DNA of 64,000 nucleotides from positions 1 to 64,000 of the forward strand of contig NZ_JAAGPD010000029.1 in NCBI RefSeq assembly GCF_017104565.1, read 5' to 3'. Both the position numbers and the translations under genes were made by a program. Below the pieces are notes generated by a model that was not told the origin of the DNA, ran no database searches, and saw nothing but the letters and a program-made list of their open reading frames with translations. Shown piece by piece: positions 7,662-15,788 of this stretch; the first letter of the stretch is position 1; each line of letters begins with the position of its first letter. This stretch comes from Paraburkholderia sp. Tr-20389. GTDB lineage: Bacteria > Pseudomonadota > Gammaproteobacteria > Burkholderiales > Burkholderiaceae.

Positions 7662-10624
7662 GCTGTCTCCTTCCTCGGCGCAGCAGCTTCTATCGTTACG
7701 GCGTCTTTTTGACGCTCGCTCTCAGGGTCGTAGAACGGTGTCGGCACGACGGTCGCGGACACCATGCGGCCGCCGCTCGAACGGAAGGTGATGCGGGTGC
7801 CGGGCTCCGCCTGGGCGGGCCGCACGAATGCGAGCCCGATGGTCTTTTGCAGCGTCGCGCTCCACGCGACGCTCGTGACCCGCCCCGCAATCTCGCCGCC
7901 TTCGATCACCAGATGACACTCGCGCAGACTGCTGTCGCGCATGCCCGCATCGAGCGCGAAACCGACGAGACACTGTTTGGCCGGCGTCTGATCGATGATC
8001 TGCAAACTGCGTTTGCCGACGAAGAACGGCTTGTCCATCTTCACGGCCCACGCCATGCCGGCATCGCGCGGCGTCGTCAGACCGTCGGTGTCCTGGCTCA
8101 CGATCACGTGACCTTTCTCCAGCCGCAGCAGACGCTGCGCTTCGACGCCGAACGGACGCACGCCATACTCCTTGCCCGTTTCGAGCAGCGCTCGCCAGAG
8201 CGCTGCGCCATACTCGGCCGGGATATGGATTTCGTAGCCCCATTCGCCGACGAAACCCACTCGCATCAGACGCGCAGGCACGCGGTTCTGACCGAGCGCG
8301 ACGCCCGTCACGCGCACGCCGAGGTACGGAAACGCCGCCGTCGACAGATCGAGATCCACGAGCTTGCTGAGCACCGCGCGCGACGCCGGTCCGGCCAGAT
8401 TCACGGCGGCGAACGCGCCCGTCACGTTGACGATGCCGCAGTCGAGCTGCCAGATCGTGTTGAGGCGGGACAACTCGCGATAGATGGCGGCCGCGCCCGA
8501 TGTCGTGGTCGTGAAATAGAAGTGGTCGTCGGCGAGACGGGCGATCACGCCGTCGTCGATCACGACACCGGACTCGTCGCACATCACCGCGTAGCGCGTC
8601 ATACCCGCTTTCAGCCCCGCGTACTTCGACACGTACACGCGTTCGAGAAACTCGGCGGCCTGCGGTCCGCGCACTTCGATCTTGCCGAGCGTGCCGACAT
8701 CGATGATGCCCACGCCGTTGCGCACGGCGAGCGCTTCTTCTTCGATACACGTCGCACGCGCCTTGCCCGCGACCGCGTAATACTCGGGACGCTGCCAGAC
8801 GCCCGCCGGCATCCACACCGCGTTGAGCAACCGATGCTGAGCGTACAGCGGCGTGCGCCGTTCCGGGTTGAAGCCGCGTCCGGCGAGATGCGACATCGGC
8901 ACGGGATGGAAGAACGGCCGCGCCGTGGTCGTGCCGACTTGCTGCGGCTCCTTGCCCGTCAGCCGCGCGAGAATGCGCAAGCCGTTCATGTTCGAGTGCT
9001 TGCCCTGGCTCGGACCCATGCCGTTGGTCGAGAAGCGCTTCAGCAGTTCGATGTTGTCGAAGCCTTCCTGCACGGCATTTTCGAAATCCTTCAGCTGCAG
9101 GTCTTCGTCGAAATCGACGAAGTTCTTGCCCGACGTGTGACCGACGATCGGCCATGAATGCGACGGCGATTCGCGTTCCGCGATTCGTGACTGCATCGTG
9201 CTTGCCGCCTTGCCGTCGCCGAGTCCGCAGTGCGCCGCGGCCTGCATGCCGGCGCGCTCGCCGTCCTGAAGCTTGTGGCCGAGCGTGTACACGCCGTTCA
9301 CGCGGCCGCAGGCGAACACGCCTGGCGGCAATTGTTCAGGCACAAACTGTTCGACAGCGTGGTCGAACTGCATCTTCGTGCCCGCCTGATACAGCAGATT
9401 CGCAGCGGGTGCCCAGCCGACGCTCATCAGCAGCGTGTCGCATTCGATCAGGCGCGTGTTCGCCGTCGAATCGCGCAAGCCGCCTTGCGTCGAGAACGCA
9501 CCAACGCGCACGCCCGTCAGCCGACCGCCCGCTTTGCCTGCCACGGCCTCGACGACGCAGCTCGACGCCAGCACGTCGACGCCCTTCGCCCTGACTTCGC
9601 GTTCGAGATCGCCGCTCCCATGCGATGCGCGCAGATCCACCACGGCCACCACTTCGATGCCGCGCGCGAGCATGTCGAGGGCCGCGCGATAGCCGTCGGC
9701 ATTCGCGGCCAGCACCACCGCGCGCTTGCCGGGCGCGACGGCATAGCGGTAAGCGAGCCGTTGCGCCGCCGACGCCAGCATCACGCCGGGCAGATCGTTG
9801 TTGCGAAACACGGCGGGCTGCTCGAATGCGCCGCTCGCGACGATCACCGCTTTCGCACGCATCTTGGTGATGCGCGTCGAGTCCACCAGCGGCACCCACA
9901 GATCGGCGTAATACGCTGCCGCGAGCGTGTTCGTCATCACGCGGATACGCGGATGCCCGAGCACGCGCATTTCCAGCGAGCAGCTCGTATCGAAGCGCTG
10001 CTCGTCACCGCCCAGCTGATAGCCGCCGCTGCCGCCGATGCGCGCATTCTCGTCGACGACGACGACATCGGCACCTGCTTGCGCCGCCGCCAGCGCCGCC
10101 GACAGACCCGATGGCCCCGCACCGATCACCAGCACGTCGCAGAAGCCGTAGCGCTTCGGCGTGCGGATATGCGGCGCATTGAAATCGACGGTGCCGAGGC
10201 CCGTCATCGCGCGGAACATGCGTTCCCAGCGCGGGAACCAGCGCTTGCTATAGAACGCCTTGTAGTAGAAGCCGACGGGCAGGAACGCCGAGAGCTTGCC
10301 GACGATCCGTGCGCGATCTGCTTCGACGCCACCGAACGTATTCACGGAATGCCAGTTGCCGCCAGGCGTCAGCGCCGTCACATCGGCGCGCACGTTCAGC
10401 CGCTGGCCGTCCTGAAGCATCACGTTGACATCGTGATTGGCAAGCGACAGCACGCCGCGCGGACGGTGATACTTGAAGCTGCGGCCGAGCACGCGCACAT
10501 CCGACGCCCACAGTGCACTTGTGATCGTGTCGCCCGCGAGGCCCGCGTATTGCCTGCCTTCGTATGAGAAGTCGATGCGTGTGTTGCGCTCGATCCATTC
10601 GCCGCGATGAGGAGTCAGACGCAT
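7658..10624 (-). CDS. soxA: Sarcosine oxidase alpha subunit family (SoxA / MgdC)
   Basis: This 988-residue protein has the layout of a heterotetrameric sarcosine oxidase alpha chain. Residues about 1-100 form the N-terminal ferredoxin-like domain (SALWASDVRVLGRSFKYHRPRG). From about 160 lies the NAD/FAD-binding domain (DVLVIGAGPSGLSAALAAA, then VVVDENARIGGSGGY). The C-terminal 380 or so residues form an aminomethyltransferase (GcvT-like) domain that binds THF and captures the methyl carbon as 5,10-methylene-THF. Its start codon immediately follows the stop of soxD. In N-methylglutamate dehydrogenase the homologue is MgdC. The gene order soxB-D-A-G matches both systems. Confidence 0.93.
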   Translation of the reverse strand: MRLTPHRGEWIERNTRIDFSYEGRQYAGLAGDTITSALWASDVRVLGRSFKYHRPRGVLSLANHDVNVMLQDGQRLNVRADVTALTPGGNWHSVNTFGGVEADRARIVGKLSAFLPVGFYYKAFYSKRWFPRWERMFRAMTGLGTVDFNAPHIRTPKRYGFCDVLVIGAGPSGLSAALAAAQAGADVVVVDENARIGGSGGYQLGGDEQRFDTSCSLEMRVLGHPRIRVMTNTLAAAYYADLWVPLVDSTRITKMRAKAVIVASGAFEQPAVFRNNDLPGVMLASAAQRLAYRYAVAPGKRAVVLAANADGYRAALDMLARGIEVVAVVDLRASHGSGDLEREVRAKGVDVLASSCVVEAVAGKAGGRLTGVRVGAFSTQGGLRDSTANTRLIECDTLLMSVGWAPAANLLYQAGTKMQFDHAVEQFVPEQLPPGVFACGRVNGVYTLGHKLQDGERAGMQAAAHCGLGDGKAASTMQSRIAERESPSHSWPIVGHTSGKNFVDFDEDLQLKDFENAVQEGFDNIELLKRFSTNGMGPSQGKHSNMNGLRILARLTGKEPQQVGTTTARPFFHPVPMSHLAGRGFNPERRTPLYAQHRLLNAVWMPAGVWQRPEYYAVAGKARATCIEEEALAVRNGVGIIDVGTLGKIEVRGPQAAEFLERVYVSKYAGLKAGMTRYAVMCDESGVVIDDGVIARLADDHFYFTTTTSGAAAIYRELSRLNTIWQLDCGIVNVTGAFAAVNLAGPASRAVLSKLVDLDLSTAAFPYLGVRVTGVALGQNRVPARLMRVGFVGEWGYEIHIPAEYGAALWRALLETGKEYGVRPFGVEAQRLLRLEKGHVIVSQDTDGLTTPRDAGMAWAVKMDKPFFVGKRSLQIIDQTPAKQCLVGFALDAGMRDSSLRECHLVIEGGEIAGRVTSVAWSATLQKTIGLAFVRPAQAEPGTRITFRSSGGRMVSATVVPTPFYDPESERQKDAVTIEAAAPRKETA

Positions 10625-10882
10625 TCAGGCCTCCCCGTTCGACAGCCACGTGCGCAGCACGAGATCTTTCGCGGTATCGCGCTCGGCGATGAACCACGTG
10701 TTGCTCGGTGTGTGGCACCACCATTCCTGCTTCACAGCCGCTGCGCCATTACGGCAGAACACATAGTCGGCCCATTGCGCGTCGCTGGCCGTCGCCGGGT
10801 CGGGCATCGGGCGAACCTCGCCCCAGTACGCGAATTCCGACACCGGGCGCGCGCCGTTCACCGGACAGGTCATGATCTTCAT
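10625..10882 (-). CDS. soxD: Sarcosine oxidase delta subunit family (SoxD / MgdB), reduced zinc site
   Basis: The ATG at 10882 gives an 85-residue protein (MKIMTCPVNGARPVSEF...), the usual delta-subunit length. In the characterised corynebacterial oxidase the zinc ion is held by Cys6, Cys9, His59 and Cys63. The equivalents here are C6, N9, H57 and N61, so two of the four ligands are missing while the spacing and the WFIAERDT block are kept. This marks a delta-subunit subtype that probably does not bind zinc in the standard way. The gene ends directly against soxA and follows soxB by 14 bases. A much longer open frame in this phase is overlap with soxB and was not used. Confidence 0.9.
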   Translation of the reverse strand: MKIMTCPVNGARPVSEFAYWGEVRPMPDPATASDAQWADYVFCRNGAAAVKQEWWCHTPSNTWFIAERDTAKDLVLRTWLSNGEA

Positions 10883-10896
10883 CGTGATTCTCCAGG

Positions 10897-12138
10897 TCAG
10901 TGACCGACGGATGCCGCGCCCTTCTCGCCCGTCAGCGAGAACTGGCGGAAACGGTCGAGCGAGAAGCCCTCGATAAGCGGATGGGTGGCGTCGTTCGCGA
11001 CCGTGTGGGACATCGTCTTGCCGCACACGGGTGTGGCCTTGAAGCCCCACGTGCCCCAGCCCGCGTCGAGATAGAAGCCTTCGACAGGCGTCTTGCCCAT
11101 GATCGGCGCGAAGTCCGGCGTCATGTCGGCCATCCCGGCCCATTGACGCATCACCTTCGCCTGCGACAGGAACGGGAACATCTCGAGCATGTGCGCCGTG
11201 AGGCCTTCGACGAAATCGAGCGTCGAGCGCGTCGAGTGCAGTTCGTACGGATCGAGCGACGCGCCCATCACGAGTTCGCCGCGCGCCGACTGGCTGATGT
11301 ACACGTGCAGGCTGCCCGACACGAGAATCGGATCGAGCCACGGCTTGAGCGGCTCGCTCACCATCGCCTGCAGCGGATGAATGAAGATGGGAGTCCGCAC
11401 ACCGACCATGTCCGTCACGCGCGGCGTCGAGCCCGCCACTGCGCACAGCACCTTGTTCGTCGAGATGTAGCCGCGCGACGTCTTCACACCCTTGACCTTG
11501 CCGCCCACCACATCGATGCCGAGCACTTCCGTCTGCTGATGGATCTCGACGCCGCGCTGGTCCGCGCCGCGCCCGTAACCCCAGGCAACGGCGTCGTGCC
11601 GCGCGACCGCGCCCGGCGCGTGATACAGCGCACCCATGATGGGTGCGACGCCGCCACACGAGATGTCGATCATCGGTGCGGCTTTTTTCACCTCGTTCGG
11701 ACCCACGACTTCCGAGTCCACCCCGTAGTGCTTGTTGACTTCGGCGCGCCAGCGCATCGTGCGCATCGCCGAATCGGTGTGCGCGAGCGTGTAGTGGCCG
11801 CGCGTCGAATAGAACAGATTGAGATCGAAGTCCTGCGACAGGTCCTGCCACAGCTTCACCGACTCGTCGTAGAACTGCACGCCTTCGGGCGTCAGATAGT
11901 TCGAGCGGATGATGGTGGTGTTACGCCCGGTGTTACCTCCTCCGATATACCCCTTCTCCAGCACGGCGACATTCGTGATGCCGTGCTCCTTCGCGAGATA
12001 GTAGGCGGACGCAAGACCGTGGCCTCCCGCGCCGATGATCACAACGTCATATGAACGACGCAAAGTGTCGTGTCTCGTGAACATCCTCGGTTCCGGATGT
12101 TTCTTCGAGAGAGCGAAGCGGACGAGACGCCAAGGCAT
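10897..12138 (-). CDS. soxB: Sarcosine oxidase beta subunit family (SoxB / MgdA), FAD-dependent N-demethylase
   Basis: The 413-residue DAO-family flavoprotein begins with a short N-terminal segment and then the dinucleotide-binding motif VVIIGAGGHGLASAYYLAKE. Further family blocks are GGNTGRNTTIIRSNY and, near the C-terminus, YLDAGWGTWGFKATPVCGKTM. In heterotetrameric oxidases this subunit oxidises the N-methyl amino acid and carries covalent FMN. A good AAGGAG site seven bases before the ATG supports the start. It is first of the four sox genes and lies 70 bases after purU; a GC-rich hairpin just before its ribosome-binding site might tune expression. The substrate could be sarcosine, N-methylglutamate or a similar secondary amine. 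Confidence 0.92.
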   Translation of the reverse strand: MPWRLVRFALSKKHPEPRMFTRHDTLRRSYDVVIIGAGGHGLASAYYLAKEHGITNVAVLEKGYIGGGNTGRNTTIIRSNYLTPEGVQFYDESVKLWQDLSQDFDLNLFYSTRGHYTLAHTDSAMRTMRWRAEVNKHYGVDSEVVGPNEVKKAAPMIDISCGGVAPIMGALYHAPGAVARHDAVAWGYGRGADQRGVEIHQQTEVLGIDVVGGKVKGVKTSRGYISTNKVLCAVAGSTPRVTDMVGVRTPIFIHPLQAMVSEPLKPWLDPILVSGSLHVYISQSARGELVMGASLDPYELHSTRSTLDFVEGLTAHMLEMFPFLSQAKVMRQWAGMADMTPDFAPIMGKTPVEGFYLDAGWGTWGFKATPVCGKTMSHTVANDATHPLIEGFSLDRFRQFSLTGEKGAASVGH

Positions 12139-12208
12139 AAAACGCTCCTTATGCAGCCCCGCTAGGGGCGGCTGTGCGACGTGTTCGGTTGGGGAAGCGG
12201 CCGCGCGC

Positions 12209-13072
12209 TTAGCGCAACACGATGGTCTTGTTGCCGTGGATCAGCACGCGATCCTCGATGTGATAACGCAAGCCTCGCGCCAACACGGCCTTCTCGATGT
12301 CGCGGCCAAGGCGCACGAGATCGTCCGGCCGGTCCGAGTGACTCACGCGGATCACGTCCTGCTCGATGATCGGCCCCTGATCGAGCTCTTCCGTCACGTA
12401 GTGACAGGTGGCGCCCGTCAGCTTCACGCCTCGGCTATAAGCCTGGTGATAAGGCTTCGCGCCGACGAAGCTCGGCAGGAACGAATGATGGATGTTGATG
12501 ATCCGGCCGGGATAGTCCGCGCACAGCTTCGGCGACAGCACCTGCATGTAGCGCGCGAGCACCATCGTGTCGGCGCGCGCGTCTTCGAACAGGCGCTGCA
12601 CTTCGTCGTAGGCCTGCGCCTTGTTGTCGGGCGTGACGGGCACGTAATGAAACGGAATGCCGTGCCACTCGACGAAGCTGCGCCATGTCTCGTGGTTCGA
12701 GATCACACATGGAATCTCGATGTCCAGCTCGCCCGCTTTCCAGCGCGCCAGCAGATCGTAGAGACAGTGTTCGAGCTTCGACACGAGTATCACGACGCGC
12801 TTCTTGACCGAGTTGTCGGAGATCTTCCAGTCCATCGCGAACTCCTTCGCGATGTGAGCGAAGCGCTCGCGAAAACCGCCGATGCCGAACGGCAGCGACT
12901 CGGCCACGATCTCGTGGCGCATGAAGAAGCGCTTCTCGACCTCGTCCGCGTGATGGGTGGCCTCGATGATCCACCCGCGATGCTCGGCAAGGAACGTGCT
13001 TACAGCCGACACGATGCCGATACGGTCGGGACAGGACAGAGTCAACGTGAAGCGGTGCGTATTGGAGGACAT
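12209..13072 (-). CDS. purU: PurU, formyltetrahydrofolate deformylase
   Basis: The 287-residue protein has an N-terminal ACT domain (RFTLTLSCPDRIGIVSAVSTFL) and a C-terminal formyltransferase-like hydrolase domain with NIHHSFLPSF and the downstream Asp in TEELDQGPI. It hydrolyses 10-formyl-THF to formate and THF. The start MSSNTHRF at 13072 is preferred because longer in-frame starts at 13108 and 13099 fall in or at the edge of the predicted promoter (-10 hexamer 13108-13113). PurU opens the operon, so THF recycling and demethylation are produced together. It is likely a pathway-specific copy. Confidence 0.92.
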   Translation of the reverse strand: MSSNTHRFTLTLSCPDRIGIVSAVSTFLAEHRGWIIEATHHADEVEKRFFMRHEIVAESLPFGIGGFRERFAHIAKEFAMDWKISDNSVKKRVVILVSKLEHCLYDLLARWKAGELDIEIPCVISNHETWRSFVEWHGIPFHYVPVTPDNKAQAYDEVQRLFEDARADTMVLARYMQVLSPKLCADYPGRIINIHHSFLPSFVGAKPYHQAYSRGVKLTGATCHYVTEELDQGPIIEQDVIRVSHSDRPDDLVRLGRDIEKAVLARGLRYHIEDRVLIHGNKTIVLR

Positions 13073-13107
13073 GGTGTAGTCGATTCGAAGAGGAATCATT
13101 GAGCACA

Positions 13108-13136
13108 ACAGTAGCCAGGCTAAATTCGAGTGTCAA
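13108..13136 (-). promoter_or_regulatory. Sigma70-type promoter of the purU-sox-gln-glx-folD operon
   Basis: Reading leftward, TTGACA (13136-13131) is followed by exactly 17 bases and TACTGT (13113-13108). Transcription should begin near 13101, about 30 bases before the preferred purU start. The -35 box is a perfect consensus and the -10 box matches four of six. It is the only strong promoter visible ahead of the operon. Confidence 0.65.
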
Positions 13137-13151
13137 TGTGAATCAACTTTT

Positions 13152-13166
13152 TTTCCTGTCAGGAAA
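13152..13166. promoter_or_regulatory. Perfect palindrome just upstream of the purU promoter, candidate operator
   Basis: TTTCCTG-T-CAGGAAA is a perfect 7-1-7 inverted repeat. Its centre is about 28 bases upstream of the -35 box, near -58 relative to the predicted start, a typical activator position. The XRE-cupin regulator encoded immediately upstream is the most economical candidate to bind it. Confidence 0.5.
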
Positions 13167-13195
13167 CACCCGTACAACTTCCGTATCCGTCGTTC

Positions 13196-13211
13196 TACCC
13201 ACCGGGGGGTA
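13196..13211. promoter_or_regulatory. 7-2-7 inverted heptamer, NarL/FixJ-type site
   Basis: TACCCAC-CG-GGGGGTA places two TACYYMT-like heptamers head to head with a 2-bp spacer, the arrangement bound by NarL-family regulators. It lies in the 307-bp gap between purU and the XRE-cupin gene. A matching site occurs at 15789-15804, on the other side of a NarL-type regulator gene. Apart from the promoter and two operator-like motifs, this gap shows nothing else. Confidence 0.45.
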
Positions 13212-13415
13212 TCGCCAGGCGCATACTCCGAGCGCACGAGCGATAGCTGCCGGCTACCCCAAATGCGCGGCTGGATGGTTTGAAGAAGAGCGAAGGCGCG
13301 CAGCGGTTTCGTTCCGAGGGAACGGCTGCGTATCAGAGGAAGGGAAAAAGATGCCTGCGGCACGCGTGGATGCGTGCGCAGCGTTCGCCCGTCAGTGTGA
13401 CGGGCGCATGGGCGC

Positions 13416-14057
13416 TCAGGTGCCCAGCTCGGGCGACTGGCCGTACATGATCACGGTGATGAAGCGGATGGGAAGCTTGATCAAACGCTCGGGACCGTGC
13501 GCGACCGAACCTTGGAACGTCAGGGCATCGCCTGGCTGCAGCAGATAGCTGCGATTGCCGTGCCGATACTCCATCTTGCCCTGCAGCATGTAGATGAACT
13601 CCGTGCCGGGATGCTCGAAGGTGGGGAACACTTCGGCTTCGTCGTCCATCGTGATGAGGAACGGCTCGAACAGCTTGACGGGCCCCTGGTCGTACGCGAG
13701 CAGATGATACGTATGCCCCTTGGTGGTCCCGCGCCGTACCACCTCCATGCCTTTGCCGGCCTTCACATGCTGTGCATTGCCCTCGCGATGCTCGAAGTTC
13801 TTGAACAGCGCGGAAATGGAAATGCCCAATGCGCGCGCAAGGCTCACGATCGAATCGAGACTGGTCGATACCTGCCCGTTCTCGATCTTCGACACCATGC
13901 TGCGCGACAGGCCGCTTTGCTCGGCGAGGTCGGCAATCGTGAGCCCCTGATTCGTGCGGTGCTCCTTGACGACCTTGCCGAGGAACGACTCAATCGATCT
14001 TCCGTCGCCCGTGTCTTCCAGCTGGGTGGTCAGATCGGGTTCTATCTCGCTCTTCAT
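13416..14057 (-). CDS. XRE-cupin transcriptional regulator
   Basis: The 213-residue protein has an XRE helix-turn-helix at about 26-85 (TIADLAEQSGLSRSMVSKIENGQ) and a C-terminal cupin sensor domain at about 130-205 (FPTFEHPGTEFIYMLQGKMEYRHG, then LLQPGDALTFQGSVAHGPERL). Such proteins control catabolic genes for amines and amino acids by binding a small ligand in the cupin. It is read in the same direction as the purU-sox operon, with a 343-bp gap holding the operon promoter and a perfect palindrome, so it is the likely local regulator. The effector is unknown. Confidence 0.9.
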   Translation of the reverse strand: MKSEIEPDLTTQLEDTGDGRSIESFLGKVVKEHRTNQGLTIADLAEQSGLSRSMVSKIENGQVSTSLDSIVSLARALGISISALFKNFEHREGNAQHVKAGKGMEVVRRGTTKGHTYHLLAYDQGPVKLFEPFLITMDDEAEVFPTFEHPGTEFIYMLQGKMEYRHGNRSYLLQPGDALTFQGSVAHGPERLIKLPIRFITVIMYGQSPELGT

Positions 14058-14175
14058 CGCTTGGCTCTACACTTGGCTATCGGCAATTGGATGACGGGCG
14101 CCGCTCGCTTGCGGCTCCCGTAGTGCGAATAGTACCAGTGGCCAACGATGAAGAGGACGCGGCAATCCCGTACGC

Positions 14176-14838
14176 TCACGCACCCGGCGGATTGCGGCGC
14201 GCAAGATGCTCGTGATGCCACACGACGGCTTCGACCCGCGAGTGCAGATCGAGCTTGTGCAACAGATGTTTGACGTGCACCTTGACGGTTCCGACGCTGA
14301 TGTCGAGCTTGCGGGCAATCTCCTTGTTGCACATCCCTTCGACGAGATAGTCCAGCACTTCCTGCTCGCGCGCGGAAAGGTTCGACTGGTTGGCGGCAGG
14401 CAGCGGCTGCCCGGCCGATAGCGCATGGAAGAGCTTGCCCGTCACCGCCTCGCTGAGCACGGCCGTACCCTGCAGCGCCTTCTGCAGGTTGAGGCACAAT
14501 TCTTCCGGCTCCATGTCCTTCAGCAAGTAGCCGCTCGCGCCGGCGCGCAGCGCAGCGACCACGTCGCGTTCGTTGTCCGACACCGTCAGCATCAGAAAGC
14601 GGGCATCGACGCCGTGCTGCCGCATCATTTCGAGCGTTTCGATCCCATTCATGTCCGGCATGTTCAGGTCGATCAGCACGACGTCCGGCTTGAGCCGAAC
14701 CGCGAGGTCGACGCCCACGCGCCCCGACGACGCCTCGCCTACGACGCGAAACTCCGGGTTCATCTGGATCAGTTGCGCGACGCCCTTGCGGAACAGCGCG
14801 TGATCGTCGATCAGCAGTACGGTATTGACAGACTCCAC
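14176..14838 (-). CDS. NarL/FixJ-family response regulator
   Basis: The 220-residue protein has a receiver domain at 1-125 with the acidic pair in LLIDDH, the phospho-acceptor Asp in VVLIDLNMPDMNG, and the conserved Lys in YLLKDM. A LuxR-type helix-turn-helix at about 150-215 (LSAREQEVLDYLVEGMCNKEIARKLDISVGTVKVHVKHLL) follows. It closely resembles NarL and DNA-binding relatives that recognise TACYYMT heptamers. No sensor kinase is adjacent, so the partner is encoded elsewhere. Heptamer pairs flank the locus at 13196-13211, 15737-15752 and 15789-15804. Confidence 0.92.
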   Translation of the reverse strand: MESVNTVLLIDDHALFRKGVAQLIQMNPEFRVVGEASSGRVGVDLAVRLKPDVVLIDLNMPDMNGIETLEMMRQHGVDARFLMLTVSDNERDVVAALRAGASGYLLKDMEPEELCLNLQKALQGTAVLSEAVTGKLFHALSAGQPLPAANQSNLSAREQEVLDYLVEGMCNKEIARKLDISVGTVKVHVKHLLHKLDLHSRVEAVVWHHEHLARRNPPGA

Positions 14839-14921
14839 GTCTTAATCCTCATACCTGTATCGGCTGGCAAGCGCCCCGCCGACGCATTCATCATAGGCCA
14901 ATCCCGACGACGCTGCGCCTG

Positions 14922-15167
14922 TCATGCGGCTTTCGGACAGGCCATCGCCGGGCGCTCGCGGTCAGGCGGAAACACGCGCCACACGCCGTCGCCATGACGG
15001 AAAAACATGATCGCCACCGGGCACGCGGGACGCGCCACTTCCACGCACACGTAGCGCCGGTTGCTGTCGCGCGTGCGGCTGAAGCGGATCACGCGCACGG
15101 GCGTTGCCGGAGTCGGCGACAACCATTTCTCGATGAGTTGGCGCAAAGTCTGCTGATGGCTGTTCAT
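14922..15167 (-). CDS. Small conserved-looking protein of unknown function (81 aa)
   Basis: The start MNSHQQTLRQLIEKWL is preferred over a TTG 57 bases upstream because an AGGTGA ribosome-binding site precedes it. The product has a helical N-terminus followed by a likely beta-rich core (VRVIRFSRTRDSNRRYVCVEV, then VAIMFFRHGDGVWRVFPP). It has no signal peptide or membrane segment. It lies 57 bases after the 142-residue unknown gene in the same direction and just before the NarL-type regulator. I do not recognise the family. Confidence 0.65.
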   Translation of the reverse strand: MNSHQQTLRQLIEKWLSPTPATPVRVIRFSRTRDSNRRYVCVEVARPACPVAIMFFRHGDGVWRVFPPDRERPAMACPKAA

Positions 15168-15224
15168 GATCGTCACCTCATACGGCAGTTCTTGAATCAC
15201 GTCGAATGCAAGCCCATGCGGCAA

Positions 15225-15653
15225 TCACGCTGCCGCCTTCACCAGGTCTGCCGACAGCGCAAACTGCCGCGCGATCGAATGAAGCCGCTCGCGCCACTCC
15301 CACTTGCCGAACACGTCGTGCACGTTCTGCAGACAGCTGAGCAACTCGATCGTCACCGGATCGTAGACGTTGATATTGGCGCGCAGCAGCGCCTTCTTGA
15401 GCGCCGCGATGCCGACGTCCATGTAGGCGGGTATCGCGTCCGATGAGTCCTTGCCGATGTAACGTACGGGCACCCCTTCCATCGCCGTCATGTAGTCGCG
15501 CGGCCGGATGAAGCTGCCGACAGGACATCCGCCGCAATAACCGCGATACGCGCCGCCTCCATGCGGAAGCAGTGCGGCGCGGCCCTGGTCGAAAAGATGC
15601 TCGACGGCTTGGTCGAAAATCTGCTGATGGGTCAGGAAATGTCGGCTTCCCAT
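15225..15653 (-). CDS. Protein of unknown function with a CGGCP motif (142 aa)
   Basis: Starting at MGSRHFLTHQQIFDQAVEHL, the protein is soluble-looking. It contains a glycine/cysteine cluster GGGAYRGYCGGCPVGSFI at about 32-49, followed by a largely helical second half rich in Leu and Ala. The paired cysteines (C40, C43) could bind metal or be redox-active. Two NarL-type heptamer pairs lie 84-152 bases upstream, so expression may respond to the adjacent response regulator. A longer frame upstream reads through those sites and is not convincing. It probably forms an operon with the 81-residue gene. Confidence 0.65.
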   Translation of the reverse strand: MGSRHFLTHQQIFDQAVEHLFDQGRAALLPHGGGAYRGYCGGCPVGSFIRPRDYMTAMEGVPVRYIGKDSSDAIPAYMDVGIAALKKALLRANINVYDPVTIELLSCLQNVHDVFGKWEWRERLHSIARQFALSADLVKAAA

Positions 15654-15736
15654 GATGCTGCTCCGCTGCAAGGCATTGACGATTCGTGTCTCCAGTATGG
15701 TCGGTCGGCCATGCGTTGCAATCCGCCAGAGGGGGC

Positions 15737-15752
15737 TCCCTCTTTGGGGGTA
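15737..15752. promoter_or_regulatory. NarL-type heptamer pair, weaker copy
   Basis: TCCCTCT-TT-GGGGGTA fits the 7-2-7 arrangement with one mismatch per heptamer to TACYYMT. Its centre lies about 91 bases upstream of the 142-residue gene. Confidence 0.35.
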
Positions 15753-15788
15753 GTGGAGGCAATCGCGGGGGTGATGCGCGCAGCGGAC

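Noticed and set aside
13073-13108. Longer purU start (ATG at 13108)
   Set aside because: It lies inside the predicted -10 box, upstream of the expected transcription start, and the added residues are not conserved-looking.
13133-13363. Leftward 76-codon frame between purU and the XRE-cupin gene
   Set aside because: It overlaps the promoter, palindrome and heptamer site and has no ribosome-binding site.
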